A model generated the notes under the pieces. The model was not told the DNA's origin. It did no database searches and worked only from the letters and a program-made list of their open reading frames with translations. A stretch of 40,661 bases of DNA from Planktothrix sp. PCC 11201. Lineage in GTDB: Bacteria; Cyanobacteriota; Cyanobacteriia; Cyanobacteriales; Microcoleaceae. Positions 9,469-17,505 of the stretch are shown one piece after another (position 1 is the first letter of the stretch; the number at the start of each line of letters is the position of its first letter). The translations under genes and the position numbers were made by a program. The DNA lies in assembly GCF_900009135.1 (NCBI RefSeq), contig NZ_LT797711.1, forward strand, positions 588,045-628,705, given 5' to 3'.

Positions 9469-9588
9469 GTGGTTATCGGTTTATCAAAAAAATCCCGTCA
9501 ATCAAGTCAAATAAATATTGATTTTAGTTGACAACAACCAACAATTGCTTTATTACTAATAACTGATAACTAATAAATGATTTAAAAA

Positions 9589-10296
9589 ATGACTTTAATT
9601 TTAGGAACTGAAGCAGCTGATAATCTGGTTGGATTGATTGGAAACGATGAAATTTATGGGTTAGCGGGAGATGACACCCTGCAAGGTCTTGAGGGCGATG
9701 ATACGATTAATGGCAATCTGGGAGCGGATGTTATTTATGGTAGTCCAGGGAATGATTTGCTATTTGGAGGGAAAGGGGACGATGTTTTGATTGGAGAATC
9801 AGGTAAAAATCAAATTTTTGGTAACTTAGGTTCAGATTTATTATTTGGAGGAAACGATAATGATTCTTTGTTTGGAGGTCAAGGAATTGATCTCCTAGCC
9901 GGTGGCGGGGGAAATGATTATGTTTCCGGTGATCTTGGGGATGATTTTATTGCGGGGATTGATGTTAACTCAACTACTCCAGGAGCGGGTGAAATTGATA
10001 CTTTAGTTGGGGGTGCAGGATTGGATGGATTTTATTTAGGGAGTTCTGATTCTAGCACCTATTATGCAACCGGAGGTTTAACGGATTTTGCGTTTATTAG
10101 TGATTTTACTGTAGGTGAAGATTACTTTGTTTATAAAACTAATGATGTGATTACTTTTAAGGATTTAACCTTATCGGGGTACGGAACCGGAGCGGGTATT
10201 TATGTTAATAAATCAGGTCTGGAAGAACTAATTGCATTTGTACCAGGAGTCCAAGCCAATCAACTTAATTTCAACAAAGATTTTAAACCCATCTAA
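9589..10296 (+). CDS. RTX-type calcium-binding repeat protein
   Basis: A 235-residue protein. The first 130 residues are a row of glycine/aspartate nonapeptides of the GGxGxDxLx type (for example GLAGDDTLQ, GNLGADVIY, GGKGDDVLI, GGNDNDSLF, GGGGNDYVS), which bind Ca2+ in a beta-roll. The C-terminal 100 residues (VGGAGLDGFYLGSS to DFTVGEDYFVYK) match the cyanobacterial style in which a repeat block is followed by a short beta domain that also acts as a type I secretion signal. No N-terminal signal peptide is present, as expected for type I export. No adjacent ABC exporter is in the window. The promoter region is full of repeats (9413-9588). The protein probably acts outside the cell; enzymatic activity is not evident. 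Confidence 0.85.
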   Translation: MTLILGTEAADNLVGLIGNDEIYGLAGDDTLQGLEGDDTINGNLGADVIYGSPGNDLLFGGKGDDVLIGESGKNQIFGNLGSDLLFGGNDNDSLFGGQGIDLLAGGGGNDYVSGDLGDDFIAGIDVNSTTPGAGEIDTLVGGAGLDGFYLGSSDSSTYYATGGLTDFAFISDFTVGEDYFVYKTNDVITFKDLTLSGYGTGAGIYVNKSGLEELIAFVPGVQANQLNFNKDFKPI

Positions 10297-10300
10297 TATT

Positions 10301-10342
10301 AGTCATCAGTTAACAGTTAACAGTTAACAGTTATCAGTTAAT
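10301..10342. repeat. Heptamer tandem repeat (CAGTTAA/CAGTTAT)
   Basis: About six consecutive TCAGTTA/ACAGTTA units start four bases after the stop of the RTX gene. Confidence 0.8.
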
Positions 10343-10378
10343 CAATATTAAAATATTACAACCTCGGCGCGGGTTGCT

Positions 10379-10438
10379 ATAACTGATAACTCTTAAACTG
10401 ATAACTGATAACTCTTAAACTGATCACTGATCACTGAT
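10379..10438. repeat. Heptamer repeat overlapping the PTS permease stop
   Basis: Repeats of AACTGAT with ACTCTTA interruptions run into the 3' end of the PTS permease gene. On the minus strand the codons Asn-Gln-stop are read from it. Confidence 0.75.
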
Positions 10439-12263
10439 TCTTTGCGTATTGTTCCGCACCTAAACCGACTAATAGATGTAATATGCCATTGGGTAAACGT
10501 AAAATTCCTTCCACACCCGCGGCTTTTAATCCGTCTTCATCAATCAGGTTATTATCAATAACTTTAACCCGTAATCGAGTTAATGCTACTGCATCAATAC
10601 TCTGAATATTCTGTTTTCCACCCAAGGCAATCATGATCTGCTGAATCCGATTTTTTGCCTCGGAATCTGAGATAATTGGGGTTGAAATCACTGCTTCAGG
10701 TGAATTAACCTCTGTAGTTTCTGGTGTGATTTCCTCAACAAAATCTGCCTCTGGCCCCGCATTTTTGAGATATTCCATCATATCTGTTTTTAAATTTTCC
10801 GAACGGGGGCCGAATATGGCTTGGGCGCTATTTCCCATTTCTAAAACTCCCGAAGCTCCTAATGCTTTAAGTCGGGCTTTATTCACCTTTTTAATATCAT
10901 TAACGGTGATTCTTAATCGAGTAATACAAGCATCCAAAGTGGCAATATTACTCCGTCCACCAAAGGCTCGAACTAACTCCATTGCCAGACTTCCTACACC
11001 TGTTCCGGGCGTAATTGTGGTTACGGTTTCTACCTCATCTTCTCGACCCGGAGTGGAGAAATTAAACTGTCGGATTCCAAAGTAAAACACACAGAAATAT
11101 AACGCTGCAAAAAACGGCCCTAAAGCGGGAATTAACCACGCCTTTGTGCCTAATCCATTAAACAGGAAAAAGTCAATAAATCCCTGGGAAAAGGTAAATC
11201 CCATCCGTCCACCCAAGGCAATAAATAGCCAATCACAAAAGCCCGCCATTACTGCATGAATCGCGTATAAAGGCGGGGCAACGAACATAAATGAAAATTC
11301 AATCGGCTCGGTAATTCCGGTTAAGAAAGAGGTGAAAGCAGCGGAGATCATAATCCCCCCAGTTAACACGCGATTTTTCGGTTTTGCCGCCCGCCAAATT
11401 GCGATCGCCGCCGCCGGTAAACCGAACATTTTGAACCAATAAGCCCCCCCTAAAATTCCGGCCGTTGGGTCGCCAGCAAAGAAGCGATTAATGTCTCCAG
11501 TTACCACTCTATTCGTGAGTGGATCAAGAAATGATCCGATTTGAAAAAAGAAAGGAACATTCCAAATATGATGTAATCCAAAGGGTAATAATAGCCGTTC
11601 TACAACCCCATAAATAGCGGCGGTAAGACTAACATTGCCACCGGATGCCGCTGCATTTGCAGCCGTAGAAATTGCGGCTCCAATGGGCGGCCAGACCACG
11701 CTCATTAAGATTCCCATGGCGATCGCCGCAAAGGAAGTCACAATCGGAACAAATCTTTTTCCCGCAAAAAATCCCAGATATTGAGGGAGTTGAATTCGGA
11801 AATAACGATTAAATAAATAGGCTGCAACACAACCCATAATTAACCCGCCAAATACCCCCGTATCTAAGGAAGGAATGCCCATGACTTTGACTAAATCATC
11901 GGGATTCATACCAAATAAAGTGGTAGATGCCGCCCCTAAAGCAGCGATAAAAACCACAAATCCCACCGTTGCCGCCAAAGCAGCAACCCCGTCATTTTCC
12001 GCAAATCCAATGGCAACGGAAATCGCAAAAATAATCGGTAAATTACCAAAAATTGCATCCCCGGAAGTCTTCATAATGGTTGCTAAACCTTCAGGCAGCC
12101 ACCCAAACTTAGGGGAAGAAATTGTTCCCGATGCCAGATTTTGTAATTCAATTAAACGAGCGCTACCCAATCCTAATAATAAGCCAGCAATGGGTAACAC
12201 CGAAACGGGAAGCATTAAAGACTTTCCCATTTTTTGTAACAAAGCAAAAGCGTTTTTAAACAT
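10431..12263 (-). CDS. nagE: PTS sugar permease EIIC-EIIB plus second IIB-like domain (glucose/GlcNAc family)
   Basis: An inner-membrane sugar permease of the phosphotransferase system. Residues 1-390 are a hydrophobic EIIC channel with the family signature GITEPIEFSFMFVAPPLYAI and a HHIWNVPFFFQIG segment. A IIB domain (about 425-500) follows with DACITRLR, whose Cys receives the phosphate, and then a second IIB-like domain (about 540-608) in which the matching segment is DAVALTRLR, so the Cys is absent. Substrate is glucose or N-acetylglucosamine by family; I cannot decide from sequence alone, and the symbol is chosen because the partner is a NagF-like IIA-HPr-EI fusion. It lies 378 bp downstream of that fusion on the same strand, with tandem palindromes between. 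The last two codons come from a heptamer repeat. The start MFKNAFALLQKMGKSLMLPV is typical. Confidence 0.88.
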   Translation of the reverse strand: MFKNAFALLQKMGKSLMLPVSVLPIAGLLLGLGSARLIELQNLASGTISSPKFGWLPEGLATIMKTSGDAIFGNLPIIFAISVAIGFAENDGVAALAATVGFVVFIAALGAASTTLFGMNPDDLVKVMGIPSLDTGVFGGLIMGCVAAYLFNRYFRIQLPQYLGFFAGKRFVPIVTSFAAIAMGILMSVVWPPIGAAISTAANAAASGGNVSLTAAIYGVVERLLLPFGLHHIWNVPFFFQIGSFLDPLTNRVVTGDINRFFAGDPTAGILGGAYWFKMFGLPAAAIAIWRAAKPKNRVLTGGIMISAAFTSFLTGITEPIEFSFMFVAPPLYAIHAVMAGFCDWLFIALGGRMGFTFSQGFIDFFLFNGLGTKAWLIPALGPFFAALYFCVFYFGIRQFNFSTPGREDEVETVTTITPGTGVGSLAMELVRAFGGRSNIATLDACITRLRITVNDIKKVNKARLKALGASGVLEMGNSAQAIFGPRSENLKTDMMEYLKNAGPEADFVEEITPETTEVNSPEAVISTPIISDSEAKNRIQQIMIALGGKQNIQSIDAVALTRLRVKVIDNNLIDEDGLKAAGVEGILRLPNGILHLLVGLGAEQYAKNQ

Positions 12264-12324
12264 CGTTTTTCTTAAGTAGTGAGTCCTTCATGGCTCTATT
12301 AGATATTGTTACTAATAACCGATA

Positions 12325-12615
12325 ACTGGTACGGGCGGGTTTTTTTAGATCTTTGTTAATCACCTAAATCTTGATGAACCCGCCCCTACAACTAATAACT
12401 GGTACGGGCGGGGTTTTTTAGATCTTTGTTAATCACCTAAATCTTGATGAACCCGCCCCTACAACTAATAACTGGTACGGGCGGGTTTTTTTAGATCTTT
12501 GTTAATCACCTAAATCTTGATGAACCCGCCCCTACAACTGATAACTGGTACGGGCGGGTTTTTTTAGATCTTTGTTAATCCCTAAATCTTGATAAACCCG
12601 CCCCTACAACTGATA
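12325..12615. repeat. Four tandem 73-bp palindromic repeats
   Basis: Units begin at 12325, 12398, 12471 and 12544 (73, 73, 73 and 72 bp, the last with one base deleted). Each has ACTGGTACGGGCGGGTT at one end and AACCCGCCCCTACAACT at the other, so each can fold into a hairpin with a GC-rich stem around an AT-rich loop. Units are nearly identical, which suggests recent amplification. This fills most of the 378-bp gap between the PTS genes; I see no ORF in it. Confidence 0.9.
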
Positions 12616-12645
12616 ACTGATAACTGATAACTGATGACTGATTAA
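12605..12645. repeat. Heptamer repeat (AACTGAT) at the end of the IIA-HPr-EI gene
   Basis: Five or so AACTGAT/GACTGAT units lie between the last palindrome and the TAA of the fusion gene, with ATTA next to the stop, the same junction seen at the 3' end of the gene at 4307. Confidence 0.8.
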
Positions 12646-15191
12646 AGTGCCCGCACATCCGCCCCCGTTTCGGCATTTAAGGCTTTTTGGGCTAATTCTT
12701 GACACTCCACTAAACTTAATTCTCGGATTTGTGCCTTAATTGTCGGAATACTGGGAACACTAACACTTAATTCCTTCACCCCCAAACCAATTAATAAGGG
12801 AATAGCTTGAGCATCACTGGCAATGCCGCCACAAACTCCCACCCATTTTCCTTCTTTAGTTGCTCCTTTAACCGTTAAATCAATTAATCGTAAAACCGCC
12901 GGATTTAACCCATCCACATAGGGGGCAAGTTTCGGATGTCCCCGATCCATTGCTAAGGTATATTGGGTTAAATCATTAGTTCCAATAGAGAAGAAATCTA
13001 CCTCTTTAGCAAACTGTTCGGCCATGACTGCCGCCGAGGGAACTTCCACCATAATCCCTACAGAAACCGGGGGAAGATTTAACTTTTCCCGTTCTTCTTC
13101 TAACATGGCTTTTGCCATTCTAATTTCTTCTAATCGGGCAATCATCGGGAACATAATTCGCAACATTCCCGCCTCCGCCGATCTTAAAATAGCCCGAAAT
13201 TGGGTTCTCAAAAGTTCAGGACGATCAAACCCAAATCTAATTCCCCGTTCTCCTAAAAAGGGGTTTTCTTCATGGGGAATGGGTAAATAGGGTAGGGGTT
13301 TATCTCCACCTACGTCTAAAGTCCGAATAATTAATGGTCTATCCTTCCCTAAAACCCGGGCAATACTACTATATATTTCCGTTTGTTCGTCTTCTGTGGG
13401 GGCAGATGTCCGCTCCATAAATACAAATTCTGTTCGCAATAAACCGACCCCTTCTCCCCCCAATTTCACGGAAGTTTCTGCCTCGGGTTTCCCCCCAATA
13501 TTGGCAACAATTTCCATCCGGTGTCCATCGGTGGTGATGGCGGGTTTCATGGCATTAGCTAGATCGGTTTGCCGTTTTTTCGCAATTTCAACTAGCTGGG
13601 TTTTAACCCGCTCCATTTCTGCCACCGTCGGATTTAATTTTAATGTGCCTTTACTGCCATCTAAGATAACAGGTGTACCGTCGGGTAAATCTAAGACTTG
13701 AGGTTCAGTTCCCGCGATCGCTGGAATTTCCATAGAACGGGCTAAAATTGCCACATGAGAAGTCGAACCCCCGGCAACGGTACAAAATCCAATCACTTTT
13801 GAGCGATCCAAAGTTGCCATATCCGAAGGGGTTAAATCCTCAGCAATTAAAATAGTATTCTCAGGATAAATCGGCCCGGTTAAGGTAACTCCGGTGAGAA
13901 TTCTTAATACCCGTTGCCCCACATCTCGAACATCATTTGCCCGTTGGGATAACAATTCATTTTGCAATTTTGCCAGTTGGGCTGCACTATTTGTAAAAGC
14001 TTGTTTCCAGGCAAAAGCAGCACTTTTTCCCTTATCAATGGTGCTGGTAGCAATATCAATTAATTCAGGATCTTCTAATAATTCCTGATGGGCGGCGAAA
14101 ATAGCTGATTTACTCGGATCGCCCTGGCCATGAACATTAGCGCGTAACGCTTCTACCTCTAATTGGGCCTGTTCGATCGCCGTTTCTAACTTCCGCCTTT
14201 CTGTATTGGGGTTTTCGGCCTTTTCCGTCACCTCAATTTCCTGTTCCCTCACCCGGAAAGTTTGACCCACGGCCACCCCCGAGGATGCAGCTACCCCTAA
14301 AACCACATTAGGATCGTCCGAACGCCGACGGGGGGCCGGATTCGAGATTTCTCCTTGGGCGACACTGGCGGGGGCGGAAATGGGCAGACTGCCTTCTTCC
14401 CCTAACCCGGAACGCATGGCTTCGGTGAGTTCGGCGATCGCTTCAGCCGCATCTGGCCCCTGGGCCACCAAAACCACCCGATCGCCGTTATTGACTTCCA
14501 TGGCCATTAACCCGACCACACTCTTAACATTGGCGTCTTGTTCGCCCCGTTGTAACCGAATTTTAGATTGATATTTTTTAGCTAAATTGGCTAAGACGGC
14601 CGAAGGTCTAGCGTGGAGTCCGGTAGGATTAGGAATAATAATTTCATCGGAGGTAATTGTCTCGGCAGAAATTGGGTTATTTTCAATTACTGTTGGGGCG
14701 AAAGTCAGTTCTAAAATAACGGTTTCTCCGGCCACAACATGACCCGAACTAGCTTGAAAAGTTGCCAATTGATCACTATTCGTAATCACAATTTGGGTGA
14801 GTAAACTTTTAGCATTTAGAGCGATATAATCGGGATCAAATTCTATTAAGGGATCGCCTGTTTGAATGCGATCGCCCATTTTAACTTTAGGACTAAACCC
14901 TTGCCCGCGTAACTTAACGGTATCTAACCCAATGTGCATTAATACTTCTAACCCTTCTGGGGTTTTTAATGTCACCGCATGATGGGACGGATGCAGTTGG
15001 ATCACTTCCCCATCACAGGGGGCAATTAAAACCTGACTCACGGGGTCAATGGCTATTCCATCCCCAACCATTTTTTGAGCAAATACGGGGTCGGGAACCT
15101 GTTCAATGGGTAGAATATGTCCCGATAAAGGTGCTTTTAATAGAACGCCAATCCCTTTAGGAACTGGTGTTACAGTATTAATCATTGTCAA
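12642..15191 (-). CDS. nagF: PTS multiphosphoryl transfer protein IIA-HPr-Enzyme I
   Basis: A cytosolic 849-residue fusion of three PTS phosphocarriers. Residues 1-150 are a glucose-type IIA with VLMHIGLDTVKL (His 86). Residues about 182-265 are HPr with NPTGLHARPSAV (His 193) and the conserved Ser region VKSVVGLMAM. Residues about 295-845 are Enzyme I with GGSTSHVAILARSMEIPAIAG (His 479), GLLRTEF, RTLDVGGDKPLPYL, EVPSAAVMAEQF, GTNDLTQY and VCGGIASD. Together they would take phosphate from PEP and hand it to the IIB domain of the permease downstream. The same IIA-HPr-EI order is known in NagF proteins for N-acetylglucosamine uptake, and fructose-type FPr fusions differ in their IIA class. All active-site histidines are present, so it should be functional. 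The stop is followed directly by heptamer repeats. Confidence 0.93.
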   Translation of the reverse strand: MTMINTVTPVPKGIGVLLKAPLSGHILPIEQVPDPVFAQKMVGDGIAIDPVSQVLIAPCDGEVIQLHPSHHAVTLKTPEGLEVLMHIGLDTVKLRGQGFSPKVKMGDRIQTGDPLIEFDPDYIALNAKSLLTQIVITNSDQLATFQASSGHVVAGETVILELTFAPTVIENNPISAETITSDEIIIPNPTGLHARPSAVLANLAKKYQSKIRLQRGEQDANVKSVVGLMAMEVNNGDRVVLVAQGPDAAEAIAELTEAMRSGLGEEGSLPISAPASVAQGEISNPAPRRRSDDPNVVLGVAASSGVAVGQTFRVREQEIEVTEKAENPNTERRKLETAIEQAQLEVEALRANVHGQGDPSKSAIFAAHQELLEDPELIDIATSTIDKGKSAAFAWKQAFTNSAAQLAKLQNELLSQRANDVRDVGQRVLRILTGVTLTGPIYPENTILIAEDLTPSDMATLDRSKVIGFCTVAGGSTSHVAILARSMEIPAIAGTEPQVLDLPDGTPVILDGSKGTLKLNPTVAEMERVKTQLVEIAKKRQTDLANAMKPAITTDGHRMEIVANIGGKPEAETSVKLGGEGVGLLRTEFVFMERTSAPTEDEQTEIYSSIARVLGKDRPLIIRTLDVGGDKPLPYLPIPHEENPFLGERGIRFGFDRPELLRTQFRAILRSAEAGMLRIMFPMIARLEEIRMAKAMLEEEREKLNLPPVSVGIMVEVPSAAVMAEQFAKEVDFFSIGTNDLTQYTLAMDRGHPKLAPYVDGLNPAVLRLIDLTVKGATKEGKWVGVCGGIASDAQAIPLLIGLGVKELSVSVPSIPTIKAQIRELSLVECQELAQKALNAETGADVRAL

Positions 15192-15291
15192 GTCCTATTT
15201 AAATGGTGTTTTTTAATCTGGGTGGGTTGTTCAACTCTGGATATTGTTTAAGATACAATTAACCTTTTGCCATTGTTCAAAAGTTTCTATT

Positions 15292-15310
15292 TTGTTTTAA
15301 TTTGAAACAA
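15292..15310. promoter_or_regulatory. Possible operator palindrome TTGTTT-N7-AAACAA
   Basis: A perfect 6-bp inverted repeat about 100 bp upstream of the IIA-HPr-EI start, in an AT-rich spacer. It could be a regulator site for the PTS genes, but no regulator gene is nearby and the AT-richness makes chance possible. Confidence 0.25.
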
Positions 15311-15349
15311 TTCTTAATATAAAACGGCAACTTATGGCAATATCAATGT

Positions 15350-16507
15350 CTACTCATCTTCAACTTCATTTTCATTGATCAAAATATCTTGTTCCTCTGC
15401 TTCTACATTAAATTCCACACGACTTTGTAAAACGATTTCTTCAATAACAGATGCACCTTTACCCCGTTCTAAAACCCTATCAAAATGACTCATCAGTTCG
15501 GGAATATTAATCACTTCTTCTACAGATTCCATATATTTTCTAACAATAGCTTTAATATTATATTTTTCCGTCGCTTTTTCTCTGATTTTGTTTAAGATTG
15601 TTTCAACGGTATGTTCTGTTTTCACAACAAAAGTAATCGGATATCTCTGAACCTTATCAATATCGAGAAAATATTTACCTGCATCAAGAGTTTCTGTGAC
15701 TTGGAAAAATCTTCCCAGGGGTTTCATTACAAAATCTATACCCCCATCATTTGCGTTGGTTCGACCCGTTTTATATAAAACCAAATATTCCACGTTTAGT
15801 TCATCGAGTGACCAACCCCAATATATTTGTTGGTCTGCATAATATTCCTTCAAAATGGCGTAGCTGACAATTTCAAAAACTCTTGCATCTATATTAGGTT
15901 TCAGTAAATCTTTAATAAATTTAACCGCTTGTGAAGGATCTTGTTTCTGAATATCGATCATCTGTTGACAATAGATCATAAAGTCATTGAATGCTTGACC
16001 ACGCGCCGCTATATAAGCATCAATAATATCTTTAATCGCTTCAGCAATATTTATTTGAGAATTATCAATAGAACATTTTAAGAGATTTTCATTAATCCAA
16101 TATTTATTGGTTTTAGAATCTCTGATTATAGGTACATAAGATGACGTTGGAAAGTATTTTTTAAATTCTTCATTTAGTCTACTATTCAGGGCATGATTTT
16201 GGAGTTTACTTCCAAATGGAAGTTCTCGTTGTCTCTGAAGAAGTGTTGTAAATTTTGCCCCTTCATAATCACTATAACTGCCATTAATATGAAACTTATT
16301 ATTTAGATAGTCCTCGATCAAGACATATATAGCATAATGATTTGCCAATCCTGCTCGTGACTTGGAACCACGATTAGCAGCTTTTGTCTTAATATTTAGA
16401 TATTGTAATAACTCGCTAGAATCCAAGATTTTACTTCCCTGTTCAGGGAAATATATATTTAAAATTTCAGTAATCTTATCGGTAAATTCATGCTGTACTG
16501 TCGGCAT
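15350..16507 (-). CDS. Putative type II restriction endonuclease partnered with the YhdJ-like methylase
   Basis: A 385-residue protein starting MPTVQHEFTDKITEILNIYF. The frame is open to 16594, but the ATG at 16507 has a strong AAGGAGC ribosome site 8 bp upstream, so the longer version is rejected. The start lies inside the methylase gene (20-bp overlap), which means coupled expression. Function is inferred mainly from this pairing. In the middle, NANDGGIDFVMKPLGRFFQVTE resembles the core of PD-(D/E)XK nucleases of the Mrr/type II kind, where a GID...QxK pattern holds the metal; here the usual Lys is Thr (QVTE), so the catalytic site is non-canonical or elsewhere. No helicase or ATPase motifs are present, excluding type I and III. 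The C-terminus is very acidic (ENEVEDE). Confidence 0.7.
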   Translation of the reverse strand: MPTVQHEFTDKITEILNIYFPEQGSKILDSSELLQYLNIKTKAANRGSKSRAGLANHYAIYVLIEDYLNNKFHINGSYSDYEGAKFTTLLQRQRELPFGSKLQNHALNSRLNEEFKKYFPTSSYVPIIRDSKTNKYWINENLLKCSIDNSQINIAEAIKDIIDAYIAARGQAFNDFMIYCQQMIDIQKQDPSQAVKFIKDLLKPNIDARVFEIVSYAILKEYYADQQIYWGWSLDELNVEYLVLYKTGRTNANDGGIDFVMKPLGRFFQVTETLDAGKYFLDIDKVQRYPITFVVKTEHTVETILNKIREKATEKYNIKAIVRKYMESVEEVINIPELMSHFDRVLERGKGASVIEEIVLQSRVEFNVEAEEQDILINENEVEDE

Positions 16508-17381
16508 TAAAAAGCTCCTTTTGGATGAAATCAAAATTTTGAATATTTTTATTTCTTCTAGTCTGTTTTTTCTGTGGAGGTAATAGCTTCTCACCTTTAT
16601 ATTCTTGCCATCCCAGAACTCGCCTTAGACCAATTTTAAGATACTCCTCTTGAGATTCTATGCTAATAGAAATTCTTCCTAATCGTTTGGCTACCGCACC
16701 TGATGTAAATGTCCCTCCAAATGGATCAAGTACAATACCACTCTCCTGACTACTAGCAAGAATTATCCTCTCTAGCAATGCTTCAGGCTTTTGGGAAGGA
16801 TGGTTTTCGTATTCTTCCATAAGATATCTAACACGAGGAAAATACCAGACATTCCCCGGTACTTTTTCCGAATTATAGGGACTAGGAACAGATTTTCTAT
16901 AATCAATTAACTTCCGTTGCGCGCCTGTTTTTGCTTCTATTTTAATATTATTCGAGTTGAATACATAATTACTTTTATTTTTAACACAATGAAGTAGGGG
17001 TTCATACATTGATCCAAAGTATTTTTTGGCTTGAACTCCTGAACTATCATAATGCCATATAATGCGACTCAGAATTACTATTTTATTTCTTAAATAAAGA
17101 TCAAAATATGGCATCGCTTGGGTACTTGCCATCACATATAAACTTCCATTAGGCTTTAATATCCGAATACACTCATCTAGTAATTTATAAGCCCATACTG
17201 CATATTCTTCATCAGACTCCCACTTGTCATGGAAATTAGAGAATTGTTTCCCGATATTATAGGGAGGATCAATAAAAATTAGATCTACAGATTCAGATGT
17301 TATTTCACTTGACAAAATAGGTAAAGAATCACCGTGAAATATAATATGTCCCTGGTCTTCATATCGTTCAAACATTACCAT
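16488..17381 (-). CDS. DNA adenine methyltransferase, YhdJ-like (proposed site ATGCAT)
   Basis: A 297-residue beta-class amino-methyltransferase. The catalytic DPPYNIG is near residue 38 and the SAM-binding LDPFGGTFTSG lies near residue 220, the order expected for that class. From memory it matches E. coli YhdJ (M.EcoKII) closely through the recognition region, for example SSGVQAKKYFGSMYEP, EAKTGAQRKLIDYRK, VPGNVWYFPRVRYLMEEYEN and HPSQKPEALLERIILASS. YhdJ methylates the A in ATGCAT, so that target is the best guess here. Unlike YhdJ, which is solitary, this gene is followed by a putative endonuclease overlapping it by 20 bp, forming a type II restriction-modification pair. ATG at 17381 or two codons later could be the start. 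A good promoter lies about 100 bp upstream. Confidence 0.9.
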   Translation of the reverse strand: MVMFERYEDQGHIIFHGDSLPILSSEITSESVDLIFIDPPYNIGKQFSNFHDKWESDEEYAVWAYKLLDECIRILKPNGSLYVMASTQAMPYFDLYLRNKIVILSRIIWHYDSSGVQAKKYFGSMYEPLLHCVKNKSNYVFNSNNIKIEAKTGAQRKLIDYRKSVPSPYNSEKVPGNVWYFPRVRYLMEEYENHPSQKPEALLERIILASSQESGIVLDPFGGTFTSGAVAKRLGRISISIESQEEYLKIGLRRVLGWQEYKGEKLLPPQKKQTRRNKNIQNFDFIQKELFNADSTA

Positions 17382-17477
17382 TTTTTAGGAAAGTAATTGA
17401 TAAACTAATAAAGTGTTTCGAGCTATTAGCGATCGCCCTAATCTAAAGTTACTAAATATCACCTTAGATCAGGACTT

Positions 17478-17505
17478 ATTATAACTTTTTTTCACTATTT
17501 AACAA
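17478..17505 (-). promoter_or_regulatory. Promoter of the restriction-modification pair
   Basis: On the minus strand TTGTTA (-35) and a perfect TATAAT (-10) are spaced by 16 bp, about 97 bp upstream of the methylase start. The -35 overlaps the stop codon of the arsenite methyltransferase gene. Confidence 0.45.

Noticed and set aside
12325-12615. Possible CRISPR array
   Set aside because: Units are contiguous 73-bp palindromes with no unique spacers, and no cas genes are present.
11875-14571. Several open frames on the plus strand across the PTS genes
   Set aside because: They are antisense to strong, motif-rich coding sequence and have no family features of their own.
16508-16594. Longer start for the endonuclease
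   Set aside because: The extension lies wholly within the methylase coding region, and the ATG at 16507 has a clear AAGGAGC site.
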